NCBI GenBank assembly: GCA_951813605.1
Contig: OX638379.1
Span: 5,964,062 to 6,028,061 of the forward strand
Length of the DNA stretch: 64,000 nt
Direction: 5' to 3'
From: an uncultured Bryobacterales bacterium
GTDB lineage: Bacteria > Acidobacteriota > Terriglobia > Bryobacterales > UBA6623
Positions 52,662-61,698 of this stretch are shown here, piece by piece. Position 1 is the stretch's first letter. Each line of letters opens with the position of its first letter. The translations under genes and the position numbers were made by a program. The notes beneath the pieces were generated by a model. The model ran no database searches. It was not told the DNA's origin and was given only the letters and a program-made list of their open reading frames with translations.

Positions 52662-53858
52662 ATGGCAGAATGGAAACTGCTCCCTATCGGAGACCTTAGG
52701 CCGCCCGTCACATTGACCCGAACTGTCAAGCTCGAATCCGCAGCCGTTGTTCGACGGTGCAGATTGGCATGCCGGTTCCTTTCCGCGAGAGCGCGGCGCG
52801 TCCGCGCTCAATGGCGAATTGCTGCCGCCGTTCTCACTGTGCTCGCACCAACGGCCCAGGCCGCCGAATCGCCAGTCGTGGTTGGCGTTGCACACTTCCC
52901 GCCGCACGTGATGGAATACGACGGCGGACTAGAGGGGTTCGACATTGATATATGGAACGAGGTGTCCAAGTTCATCTCGGCGGATTCAACATTCAGGGTC
53001 ATGCCGTTCGACAGGTTGCTCGAGGCGATCAAGGAACGAGAGGTGGACGTGGCCGTCGCCGGCATAAGCATTACCTACGAGCGAGAGCTCAGCATGGACT
53101 TCAGCGTGCCGTACATGGACACCGGACTGCGAATCCTCGCGCCTGTCGAGCAGGGTCCGGCGCTCGTCCGGCTGCTCAGGTCACTCTCCACTGAGGGCGT
53201 GCTGACCCCGCTTTCCTACCTATTGGGATTCGTGGTGTTCTGCGCTCACGTACTGTATTTCGCGGAACGCGGCAGCCCTGCTGTCAATGACCGGTACTTC
53301 CCGGGAATCTTCGAGGCGGCTTGGTGCGTCCTGGCAACTATCACGACTGTCGGGTACGGCGACATCGCTCCAGGAGGCTGGCTGGGCCGCTTCGTGGCCT
53401 TCCTTGTCATGGTGATCGGAATCTCTCTCTTCGGTGTGGCGATCGCCGAACTGTCGTCGGCCCTCATGATGCAGGAACTGAGGGGCGATGTGTCCGAGCC
53501 CGAAGACCTCCGCGGACGGCCGGTGGCGACGGTGGCTGGAACGACGAGCGCTGAGGTCGCTCGCCGTTACGGGGCCCGAGTGCACGAGGTACCCGTCATC
53601 GAAGCGAGTTACAGCCTGCTCCAGTCGGGCGAGGTAGACGCAGTCTTGTTCGATGCCGCGCCGCTGCTGCGATACGCGGAGACGCACGGAAACAAGACCG
53701 TCTCCGTGGTAGGACCGCTGATCGAGCGCCAAGCGTACGGAATAGCGTTTCCGGAAGGGAGCGAGCTACGCGAGCCTGTCAACCGGGCGCTCCTGAGACT
53801 CGATGAAACCGGCGAGTACGACGCAATCTACGCCCGGTGGTTCGGGAGAGCGGAATGA
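52662..53858 (+). CDS. GluR0-like glutamate-receptor potassium channel
   Basis: This 398-residue protein combines an amino-acid-binding clamshell with a potassium-channel pore, the design of the prokaryotic ionotropic receptor GluR0 of Synechocystis (397 residues). After a signal sequence, lobe S1 (about 68-170) contains GFDIDIWNE and SITYERELSMDFSVPY, whose Arg corresponds to the carboxylate-binding residue of the family. Helix M1, the P-loop with filter TTVGYGD (residues 228-234) and helix M2 (WLGRFVAFLVMVIGISLFG) follow. Lobe S2 covers residues about 285-398 with GTTSAEV and VDAVLFDAAP. The ligand should be an amino acid; glutamate is inferred. The start ATG 52662 is chosen from several without clear ribosome sites. 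Confidence 0.9.
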   Translation: MAEWKLLPIGDLRPPVTLTRTVKLESAAVVRRCRLACRFLSARARRVRAQWRIAAAVLTVLAPTAQAAESPVVVGVAHFPPHVMEYDGGLEGFDIDIWNEVSKFISADSTFRVMPFDRLLEAIKEREVDVAVAGISITYERELSMDFSVPYMDTGLRILAPVEQGPALVRLLRSLSTEGVLTPLSYLLGFVVFCAHVLYFAERGSPAVNDRYFPGIFEAAWCVLATITTVGYGDIAPGGWLGRFVAFLVMVIGISLFGVAIAELSSALMMQELRGDVSEPEDLRGRPVATVAGTTSAEVARRYGARVHEVPVIEASYSLLQSGEVDAVLFDAAPLLRYAETHGNKTVSVVGPLIERQAYGIAFPEGSELREPVNRALLRLDETGEYDAIYARWFGRAE

Positions 53859-53969
53859 GAGCCGGTTCCGCGACGCGTCACGCTTGATGCCGGAGTACGC
53901 TAGACCTGTCGCTGTTGTATACATTCGATAAGGGCTGACAGCAGCCCTTGGATCGGAGCGCCAAGGACA

Positions 53970-55031
53970 ATGAGACGCCTGTCACGCTGGGCAAAGTGGG
54001 TGATCGGACCGCTATTCGCCGTAGCAGCCATCGGGTTCGCCGTTTCGTGGCTCGCCGGCATGTCACCAAGTGCGATGCTGGCCAACTTGGGCGAGTTGGT
54101 CCAGTTCCTCTGGAATAGCCCCCTCGTCAGCTTCGGCAGTTTCCGCTTGACCTTGGCGATTATCGTCCAGGTTGCTGTCTTTCTCGGAATCCTCTGGATC
54201 GTCACCAAGTTCGCGAGCAGGATCCTCCGCACGAAGGTCCTCGATCGAACGGATCTCGACGAGGGGCAGAAGTTTTCCGTCCAGCGCGTCTCGGCGTACC
54301 TGCTGTTTACGCTAGGCGCCCTGAATCTGCTTCACATGCTGGGGGTGGACCTAGGTAGTCTGGCGGTTTTCAGCGGGGCCCTAGGCATCGGCCTCGGCCT
54401 CGGCTTCCAAACGATCGCGAAAAATTTCGCGTCGGGACTGATCTTGCTTTTCGAACAGCCGATAAAAGTGGGGGACCGAGTGCAGGTGGGTGACCTGCTG
54501 GGAGATATTGTCAACATCGGCTCGCGCGGTGCATGGGTCCGCACGAACGAGAACGTGGTCATGATCGTGCCCAATTCGGAATTCATCGAAGGACGGGTGA
54601 CGAATTGGACCGCGAACGACCGGAATGTCCGCCTCAGCATTCCCCTGGGCGTCTCTTACAACTCCGATCCGGAACATGTTCGAGCCGTGCTGCTCCGGGT
54701 CGCTGACGAGCACCCAGACGTGCTCGTGAAGCCGGCCGCCGGCGTCATATTCACCGGTTTCGGAGAGAGCTCCCTCGACTTCGAGCTCCGCGTGTGGACA
54801 TCGAAGCAAGTGACGACGCCGAGGACAATGACGAGCGAGCTGTACTTCAGTCTGTTCGCGGCGCTGAAGGAGGCGGGCATCGAAATCCCGTTCCCACAAC
54901 GGGACGTGCACCTCCGATCCGCGGAGGCGACGGTGCGGATGGCGACGCCGGCTAAGGACGACGATGCCGAAGTGGCCGAGAAGCTTGACGGGCCCGCGTT
55001 GGCGAAGCCGCTGGCTGGTGCACAACAATAG
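53970..55031 (+). CDS. MscS-family mechanosensitive channel
   Basis: This 353-residue channel has three or four membrane segments. The pore helix TM3 is marked by SGALGIGLGLGFQTIAKNF, the MscS glycine/alanine-rich pattern. The cytoplasmic beta and alpha/beta vestibule follows (VGDRVQVGDLLG, VPNSEFIEGRVTNW, RDVHLRSAE). It opens under membrane tension to release small solutes, protecting against downshock. The ligand-gated potassium channel gene ends 111 bases upstream, and a cation-chloride cotransporter gene begins 18 bases downstream, so all three are probably co-expressed. Confidence 0.93.
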   Translation: MRRLSRWAKWVIGPLFAVAAIGFAVSWLAGMSPSAMLANLGELVQFLWNSPLVSFGSFRLTLAIIVQVAVFLGILWIVTKFASRILRTKVLDRTDLDEGQKFSVQRVSAYLLFTLGALNLLHMLGVDLGSLAVFSGALGIGLGLGFQTIAKNFASGLILLFEQPIKVGDRVQVGDLLGDIVNIGSRGAWVRTNENVVMIVPNSEFIEGRVTNWTANDRNVRLSIPLGVSYNSDPEHVRAVLLRVADEHPDVLVKPAAGVIFTGFGESSLDFELRVWTSKQVTTPRTMTSELYFSLFAALKEAGIEIPFPQRDVHLRSAEATVRMATPAKDDDAEVAEKLDGPALAKPLAGAQQ

Positions 55032-55049
55032 GTACGCCACGGAGCGCAG

Positions 55050-57314
55050 GTGCATCTAGGACTCTTCGCGTCGGACCACGCCGACAGCAACGCGCCCGCT
55101 CAGTCGGGACACGGGTTCGGGACGGCACCGGTCTTCCTTGCTTCGATCAGCACGATCCTAGGAGCGATCCTCTTTCTCCGGTTCGGCTACGCGGTTGCAC
55201 ATGCCAGCCTCTGGGGAACCATCGTCATCATTCTCCTAGGGCACCTAGTGACCATTCCCACCGCCTTGGCGGTCTCGGAAATCGCGACAAACCGCCGCGT
55301 GGCAGGCGGCGGTGCGTATTACATCATCAGCCGCTCTTTCGGCACGAGCATCGGTGCCGCGATAGGAATTGCGCTGTACCTGTCGCAGGCGATTTCGGTG
55401 GCGTTCTACTTGGTCGCATTTGCAGAAGCCTTCCTGCCTGCCTATGAATGGGCCACCGCGGTGTACGGACTGAGCCCCGACCCTCGCTGGGTGAGCATCC
55501 CCAGCGCGATCGTCCTGCTTGCCATCGTGCTGACCAAGGGCGCCAACCTCGGCGTGAGCGCACTACGACTAGTCGGCGTGGTGCTAGCGGCATCGATCCT
55601 CGTCTTTTTTCTCGGGGAAGGTCCCGAATCAATTCGCCCCGACGGAATCAGCTTGACCGACAAGATCGAAGGGGCGGACAGTATGGGCACGGTCTTCGCG
55701 GTGTGCTTCCCAGCCTTTACCGGCATGATCGCTGGCCTCGGCCTCTCAGGCGACCTCAAGAATCCACAGAAGAGCATTCCCCTGGGCACAATTTCCGCGA
55801 CCTTGGCGGGAATGCTCATCTACACCCTGGTCGCCGTCAAGCTAGCCCAGAGCGCCACGCCCGAGGCGCTAGCAGCCGACCAATTCGTGATGACCAAGAT
55901 CGCCCTTTGGAGCCCGGCGATCTACATCGGATTGGCCTCGGCCGCCCTGTCCTCGGCCCTCGGGTCGATCCTCGTGGCGCCGAGAACGCTGCAGGCTCTC
56001 GCGCGTGACAACGTGCTGCCGGTCCCCAAGTTGAACCGCCTGCTCGAGAAAGGCTGGGGGGCAGCGCAGGAGCCGGTGAACGCGTCGTTCGTGTCGAGCG
56101 CGATCGCGATCATATTCGTGGCAATTGGCGACATCGACTTCATCGCCCAAATCCTGAGCATGTTCTTCATGGTGACGTACGGCGCCCTTTGCGCGGTTTC
56201 ATTCCTTGAATACTTCGCGGGCAACCCCTCGTATCGCCCTACATTCCATTCCCGGTGGTACGTGTCGCTGCTCGGCGCCGTGATGTGCGCCCTCATCATG
56301 GTCCGCATGCATCCCCTCTACGCGTTCGTGTCGATCTTTCTGATGGTGGCGATCTACATTGGGCTGCGCCGCACGCGACAGGAAGAGCGCGGCCTGTCGG
56401 CGATCTTCCAAGGAACGATGTTCCAGCTGACCCGCCGACTGCAGATCACGCTGCAGAAGAACCGCCTGAAAGCCTCCGACGGGGGGTGGCGGCCTTCGAT
56501 CATCGCCGTCACGCGCTTCACCGAACGCCGCCTCGGCCACTTCGACCTGCTCCGTTGGATCTGCCACCGCCACGGCTTTGGCCACTTCATCCAGTTCGTG
56601 CATGGAGAGTATTCGTTCGCCAGCGAGATCGAGGCGCGCACGCAGGTGAGCAATCTGATCGAGCGCGCCGAGGTCAGCAGGGCGGGGATCTTCGTCGACT
56701 CCTTAATCTGTCCATCCTTCCAGATGGCACTTGCTCAATCACTGCAGATGCCAGGAATCTCCGGATTGCCAAACAATTGCGTGCTGCTCGAGTTCGACCA
56801 GAAGAACGAGGAGGAAATTGACGAGGTGGCGCAAGGCGCGCGCCTGGCGGTGGACTCGATGTTCAACGCGCTGGTCCTGCGGTCATCGAGGCTCCGCTTC
56901 GGCTATCGCTCCTCGATTCATCTCTGGGTGACCGAGGACAACCTCAAGAACGCGCCGATGATGATCCTGCTGGCTTACATCATCGTGGGCCACCCCGACT
57001 GGAGGCGGGCCGAGATCCAGCTATTCGCCTGCTTCGGGGACACGGTCGCGGAGAAGGATACTACCGAGTTTGCGAGGTTGATGTCTGAATGGAGGCTCCC
57101 GATCTCAAAGCAAAACGTCACCTCCGTTTCCTGCCAGAGCGACGAGTCCCTCGAACGCGAAGTCAACCGAAGGTCCGCCAAGGCGGACTTGGTCATCGCC
57201 GGCCTGACCGTTAACGACATGGAGCCCGACTCAGCGCATCAAGCGCTGCAACGCTACAGCGCTGCAAACGACGTGCTTTTTGCTCACGCGAGCGAGCGGA
57301 TTTCGATCGAGTGA
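55050..57314 (+). CDS. SLC12-type cation-chloride cotransporter
   Basis: This 754-residue APC-superfamily transporter has about twelve helices (residues 25-455): GTAPVFLASISTILGAILFLRF at the start of TM1 (partly shown), SRSFGTSIG, FPAFTGMIAGLGLSGDLKNP (TM6 region) and SALGSILVAPRTLQALARDN. These match the SLC12 cation-chloride cotransporters, which couple Na+ or K+ movement to chloride. The C-terminal 300 residues form the soluble regulatory region. Bacterial members exist but are rarely characterised, and ion preference is not readable. The start is a GTG 18 bases after the mscS stop. Confidence 0.9.
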   Translation: MHLGLFASDHADSNAPAQSGHGFGTAPVFLASISTILGAILFLRFGYAVAHASLWGTIVIILLGHLVTIPTALAVSEIATNRRVAGGGAYYIISRSFGTSIGAAIGIALYLSQAISVAFYLVAFAEAFLPAYEWATAVYGLSPDPRWVSIPSAIVLLAIVLTKGANLGVSALRLVGVVLAASILVFFLGEGPESIRPDGISLTDKIEGADSMGTVFAVCFPAFTGMIAGLGLSGDLKNPQKSIPLGTISATLAGMLIYTLVAVKLAQSATPEALAADQFVMTKIALWSPAIYIGLASAALSSALGSILVAPRTLQALARDNVLPVPKLNRLLEKGWGAAQEPVNASFVSSAIAIIFVAIGDIDFIAQILSMFFMVTYGALCAVSFLEYFAGNPSYRPTFHSRWYVSLLGAVMCALIMVRMHPLYAFVSIFLMVAIYIGLRRTRQEERGLSAIFQGTMFQLTRRLQITLQKNRLKASDGGWRPSIIAVTRFTERRLGHFDLLRWICHRHGFGHFIQFVHGEYSFASEIEARTQVSNLIERAEVSRAGIFVDSLICPSFQMALAQSLQMPGISGLPNNCVLLEFDQKNEEEIDEVAQGARLAVDSMFNALVLRSSRLRFGYRSSIHLWVTEDNLKNAPMMILLAYIIVGHPDWRRAEIQLFACFGDTVAEKDTTEFARLMSEWRLPISKQNVTSVSCQSDESLEREVNRRSAKADLVIAGLTVNDMEPDSAHQALQRYSAANDVLFAHASERISIE

Positions 57315-57547
57315 TCGGCGGTCGGTTCTGTCGGGACAGGGGCGGCATTCGGAGCCGGACTACGAAAGAGCCGACGACTCAACTCGAATCGCCCGGTCGT
57401 TCGCAATTGGCGGTGGCAGCCGGCCTTCCAGATGGATCCGAATCCTGCTTTCGGGAGCGGTTGCAGCTTGCCGCGGAGGGGCGGCACCGCTACCATAGCC
57501 GTAGGCCGAGCCCGCGCGCGCGGCCAGCCGAGGTGACCGCGTCGCGG

Positions 57548-60133
57548 ATGCCTTTCATGCACCGCCGAAAACGAATCATCCCGGGACTCGCATTGATTGC
57601 CGCTTTGCTGCTGCTCCGCGCCGGCGCGGCGCAAGAGCCGCCTGGGCGCGTCGATTTCGCCGAGCAGATAGCGCCCATCCTCGAGAAGCGTTGCAAAGCG
57701 TGCCACGGGGCCGCGCTCCAATCCAGCGGCCTGCGCCTCGATGCCCGCGAGGCGGCGCTCCGAGGCGGCTATTCCGGCCCCGTCATCCTGGCCGGCAACA
57801 GCGCGGCAAGCCGCCTTATACGGCTGGTCGCGGGGATCGACAAGGATCTCGTGATGCCGCCCTCTGGGGAACGCTTGTCCTCGAGCGAGATCGAGCTCTT
57901 GCGATCTTGGATTGATCAGGGCGCGGAATGGCCGGCGGATTCGAAGGGGGCAGAAGGAGACGAGCGGAAGACCGACCACTGGGCGTTTCAGCGTGTTGTT
58001 CAGCCAACACGACCCCCCGTGCAGGCCGAAGCCTGGGTAAGGAATCCTATCGACCGCTTCGTCCTAGCACGGCTCGAGGAAGAGGGTATAGAGCCTTCGA
58101 AGCCGGCGAGGCTCGAAACGCTCGTCCGGCGGGTCAGTCTCGACCTCACAGGTTTGCCGCCGTCCCCCGCCGATCTCGAGGCGTTTCTCGCCGCTCCCAG
58201 CTCCGAGGCATACGAGCGGCTGGTGGACCGGCTGCTCGAATCGCCGCACTACGGCGAGCGTTGGGCCCTCCACTGGCTCGACCTGGCACGGTACGCCGAT
58301 TCCGACGGCTACGAAAAGGACAGCGAAAGGCCCTATGCGTGGCGCTGGCGCCAGTGGGTAATCGACGCGCTCAACCGCGACATGCCCTTCGCCCGGTTCA
58401 CGAGAGAGCAAGTGGCCGGGGACCTGCTGCCCAGAGCCACTGTCGACCAGAGAGTCGCAACCGGGTTCCACCGCAACGGGCTCAAGAATCGCGAGGGCGG
58501 CGTGAAGATAGAGCAGTTCCGGTTCGAGGAGACGGTAGACCGAGCGAACACAATTGGAACTGTCTGGCTGGGCCTGACCGTAGGCTGCGCGCAATGCCAC
58601 GACCACAAGTACGATCCCATCTCGCAGGAGGATTATTACCGCCTGTTCGCCTTCATGAACGATATCGATGAGGTCGAGATCGCCGCTCCGATGCCGGGAG
58701 AGATGGGGCCCTATCTCAAAGCGCTGCCTAACTACCTCATCCGCCGGCGGGAACTGTTGGAGAAGAACCGGGTCTACGAGCTGCAGCCAGCATGGGAAGC
58801 GCAGATGGTGCTAGCGGCTGACAACCCGGGAAAGTGGACGGATTGGGATCACGCGCTAGACGCGGTCCAGAAGTACTTGGACAACGGCGAGGGAATCGTG
58901 CGCAAGCCGCGCTCGGAAAGGACCGACCGAGAGCAGACGAAGCTGGAAGACCATTTCATCAAGAACTACCACCGCGTCATAGAGAAGGATTTCTGGAAGG
59001 AGTTGGACTGGGTCAGCCTGCGCGAGGAACTCATCCGCCTCAGGGCCGACACTCCGGACGTTACCTACGGCCGCGCTATAGCGAATGCCGACCCCGGACG
59101 GCGAACTCACATTCACATTCGCGGAGCGTGGAACCACTCTGGCATCCCGGTCGAGCCGGGAACGCCCGCTGTCCTTCCGCCTTTAAGGCTGGATGGCAAG
59201 CACCCTCGGCTGGCCCTAGCCGAATGGCTCGTGTCCGACGAAAACCCGCTCACGGCGCGGGTCGCGGTCAATCGGATCTGGCAGGAGTATTTCGGTCGCG
59301 GAATCGTGCCTACGCCTGATGATTTCGGCAGGCGCAGTCCTGGACCGTCGCATCCGGCGCTGCTCGACTGGCTGGCTTCCGAATTCATGGATAGCGGGTG
59401 GAGCTTGAAGACCCTTCACAAGACAATCGTGATGTCCGCGGCCTATCGGCAGTCGTCCGCCCGCCGCCCCGATCTCGAGCAGCGGGATCCAGGCAATACG
59501 CTGCTGGCAAGGCAGCGGCGTATCCGCCTGCCGGCGGAAATCATACGGGATGCCGCCCTAGACGCGAGCGGCCTGCTGAATCCGGCAGTCGGCGGCCGAA
59601 GCGTTCGCCCGCCGCAGCCACAAGGCGTCACGGGTTTGGCTTACGCGGGATCGGTGTCTTGGAACTCCAGTCGGGGAAAGGACCGCTACCGGCGCGGCCT
59701 ATACACGTTTCTGCAGCGCACCGTCTTGTACCCGCAGCTTGTGAACTTCGACATGCCGGACAGGACCGCGGCGGTATGCACGAGGGAGCGGTCGAACACG
59801 CCGCTTCAAGCCCTGAACCTGCTCAACGACTCCGTTTTCGTGGAAGCTGCGCGGGCGCTTGCCTTGCGCATCCTAGCCGCAAGCGGCGGCGACACCGCTG
59901 GCAGGCTGCGCGAAGCGTTCCGGCTCTGCCTGTCGAGGGAGCCTGACGCAAGCGAATTGCGACACCTCCAAGAATATCTTGCAGCGCAGATGGCAATCTT
60001 CGATTCCGAGCCCGAATCCGCCGCTCAGTTCATGCCGCTGTCGGTCGAGGGCGTGGACAGGGTCGAGGCAGCGGCGTGGACGGGAGTTGCCAGCGTGCTG
60101 CTTAACCTTGACGAGTTCATCACGCGGGAGTAG
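57548..60133 (+). CDS. PSD1/DUF1549/DUF1553 cytochrome-type exported protein (second copy)
   Basis: This 861-residue protein has a signal peptide (about residues 1-28), the planctomycete cytochrome-like domain with CKACH (Cys49, Cys52, His53), DUF1549 with the second motif CAQCH (Cys347, Cys350, His351) and DUF1553 at the C-terminus (NPLTARVAVNRIWQEYF, SHPALLDW, QGVTGLAYAG). It is about 250 residues shorter than the protein at 30137 because the middle insert is missing; otherwise the order is the same. The role is unknown. ATG 57548 was chosen for the signal peptide; a longer frame back to 57311 overlaps the cotransporter end. It ends 20 bases before its DUF1501 partner. Confidence 0.88.
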   Translation: MPFMHRRKRIIPGLALIAALLLLRAGAAQEPPGRVDFAEQIAPILEKRCKACHGAALQSSGLRLDAREAALRGGYSGPVILAGNSAASRLIRLVAGIDKDLVMPPSGERLSSSEIELLRSWIDQGAEWPADSKGAEGDERKTDHWAFQRVVQPTRPPVQAEAWVRNPIDRFVLARLEEEGIEPSKPARLETLVRRVSLDLTGLPPSPADLEAFLAAPSSEAYERLVDRLLESPHYGERWALHWLDLARYADSDGYEKDSERPYAWRWRQWVIDALNRDMPFARFTREQVAGDLLPRATVDQRVATGFHRNGLKNREGGVKIEQFRFEETVDRANTIGTVWLGLTVGCAQCHDHKYDPISQEDYYRLFAFMNDIDEVEIAAPMPGEMGPYLKALPNYLIRRRELLEKNRVYELQPAWEAQMVLAADNPGKWTDWDHALDAVQKYLDNGEGIVRKPRSERTDREQTKLEDHFIKNYHRVIEKDFWKELDWVSLREELIRLRADTPDVTYGRAIANADPGRRTHIHIRGAWNHSGIPVEPGTPAVLPPLRLDGKHPRLALAEWLVSDENPLTARVAVNRIWQEYFGRGIVPTPDDFGRRSPGPSHPALLDWLASEFMDSGWSLKTLHKTIVMSAAYRQSSARRPDLEQRDPGNTLLARQRRIRLPAEIIRDAALDASGLLNPAVGGRSVRPPQPQGVTGLAYAGSVSWNSSRGKDRYRRGLYTFLQRTVLYPQLVNFDMPDRTAAVCTRERSNTPLQALNLLNDSVFVEAARALALRILAASGGDTAGRLREAFRLCLSREPDASELRHLQEYLAAQMAIFDSEPESAAQFMPLSVEGVDRVEAAAWTGVASVLLNLDEFITRE

Positions 60134-60153
60134 CTTGATGGGAGGCGAAAACC

Positions 60154-61590
60154 ATGGATGTTCTTGACTACCGAGCCATCCAGACAAGACGGCATTTCTT
60201 CCGCTACTGCGGGGGCGGCCTCGATGCGGCTGCGCTCGCGTTCTTGATCGGAAGACCCGTCAGAGGGGCGACTACCGTCCCTCGCGTAGCAAACCCCCTC
60301 GCGCCGAAGCCCGGTCACTTCGCGCCCAAAGCCAAGAACGTCATCTTCCTGTTCATGGCAGGCGCTCCCAGCCAGATCGACCTCTACGATCCCAAGCCAG
60401 CGCTGCAGCGCTGGCACGGCCAGCCGCTCCCCGAGTCGATGACTAAGGACCTGGAGCTGGCGTTTGTCAAGCCAAGTGCGAAAGTGCTTGCCAGCCCACG
60501 GGTGTTCCGCCCCCACGGCGAAAGCGGCACGGAGTTCTCGGACTTCATTCCGCACATCGCCTCCCGCGCGGACGACATTTGTTTAGTTCGGTCGATGCAC
60601 ACCGAGGCGTTCAACCACCATCCCGGGCAGTCGTTGCTGATGAGCGGCAGCGTGCAACTTGGTCGGCCGACGATCGGAGCGTGGGTCTCCTACGGCCTCG
60701 GCAGCGAGTCCGTGAACCTGCCGGCGTTCGTCGTGCTGAGCTCGGGACGCGGGGCAAGCGGTGGATCGAGCAATTGGTCTAACGGATTCCTGGACTCGAC
60801 CTATCAAGGCGTGGTATTTCGGAACACGGGCGAACCGATCCTGTACCTGAAGAACCCTTCGGGCGTCAGCAATCGGACTCAGCGTGCGCGGCTCGACGCG
60901 ATCCGAGAGCTCAACCTAGAGCGATACGAAGCCACCGGCGACACCGAGATCGCCTCGAGGATCCAATCCTACGAATTGGCATTCCGGATGCAGGCCGCTG
61001 CCCCGGAATTACTAGACTTCTCGAAGGAGTCCAAGGCAACCCTCGAAATGTACGGCGTGGGCAAGGAACCGACACACCCTTACGCTACCAACTGCCTGCT
61101 GGCCCGGCGGATGGTCGAGAAGGGCGTGCGGTTCGTCATGCTAGCACATGCGAGTTGGGATGATCACCAGGAGATCGACAAGAAGCTGGGAAAGAATTGC
61201 CAGATCACAGACCAGCCGGCAGGGGCTTTGCTGCAGGATCTCAAGCAGCGGGGCCTCCTAGACTCGACCTTGGTGGTCTGGGCGGGCGAGTTCGGGCGGA
61301 CGCCAATGGGGCAATTGGAACGCGTCGATGAAGCCGCGGGAAGGGACCACCACGCAAAGTGCTTCAGCGTTTGGATGGCGGGAGGTGGCGTTCAAGGCGG
61401 ACAGGTAATTGGGACAACCGATGAACTCGGGCTGGGAATCGCGGAGGATCCAATTCATATTCACGACCTGCAGGCAACGATCTTGCACGCGCTTGGACTC
61501 GACCACGAACACCTGACTTACAGGCATATGGGGAGGGATTTCCGCTTGACTGATGTCGGAGGAAATGTGGTTTCCAAGTTTTTTGCATAG
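60154..61590 (+). CDS. DUF1501 exported protein (second copy)
   Basis: This 478-residue protein starts with a Tat-like segment (TRRHFFRYCGGG). The DUF1501 body contains KAKNVIFLFMAGAPSQID, SNWSNGFLDS, WAGEFGRTPMG and GRDHHAKCFSVWMAGG, followed by a LTDVGGNVV end. It resembles the protein at 33459 in order but differs in detail, so the two pairs are old paralogues. A clear GGGAGG lies a few bases before the ATG. The PSD1 gene is directly upstream. Export and partnership suggest a periplasmic complex; the reaction is unknown. Confidence 0.92.
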   Translation: MDVLDYRAIQTRRHFFRYCGGGLDAAALAFLIGRPVRGATTVPRVANPLAPKPGHFAPKAKNVIFLFMAGAPSQIDLYDPKPALQRWHGQPLPESMTKDLELAFVKPSAKVLASPRVFRPHGESGTEFSDFIPHIASRADDICLVRSMHTEAFNHHPGQSLLMSGSVQLGRPTIGAWVSYGLGSESVNLPAFVVLSSGRGASGGSSNWSNGFLDSTYQGVVFRNTGEPILYLKNPSGVSNRTQRARLDAIRELNLERYEATGDTEIASRIQSYELAFRMQAAAPELLDFSKESKATLEMYGVGKEPTHPYATNCLLARRMVEKGVRFVMLAHASWDDHQEIDKKLGKNCQITDQPAGALLQDLKQRGLLDSTLVVWAGEFGRTPMGQLERVDEAAGRDHHAKCFSVWMAGGGVQGGQVIGTTDELGLGIAEDPIHIHDLQATILHALGLDHEHLTYRHMGRDFRLTDVGGNVVSKFFA

Positions 61591-61698
61591 TGATTTCGCC
61601 TCTAAACACGGTCGTATTATCTACGAATAAATTGCGGACGCTGCCCACAACTGGCATTGGGTCAAGGCGGGGCCAACGCTGGCGAGCATCCTGAGTCC

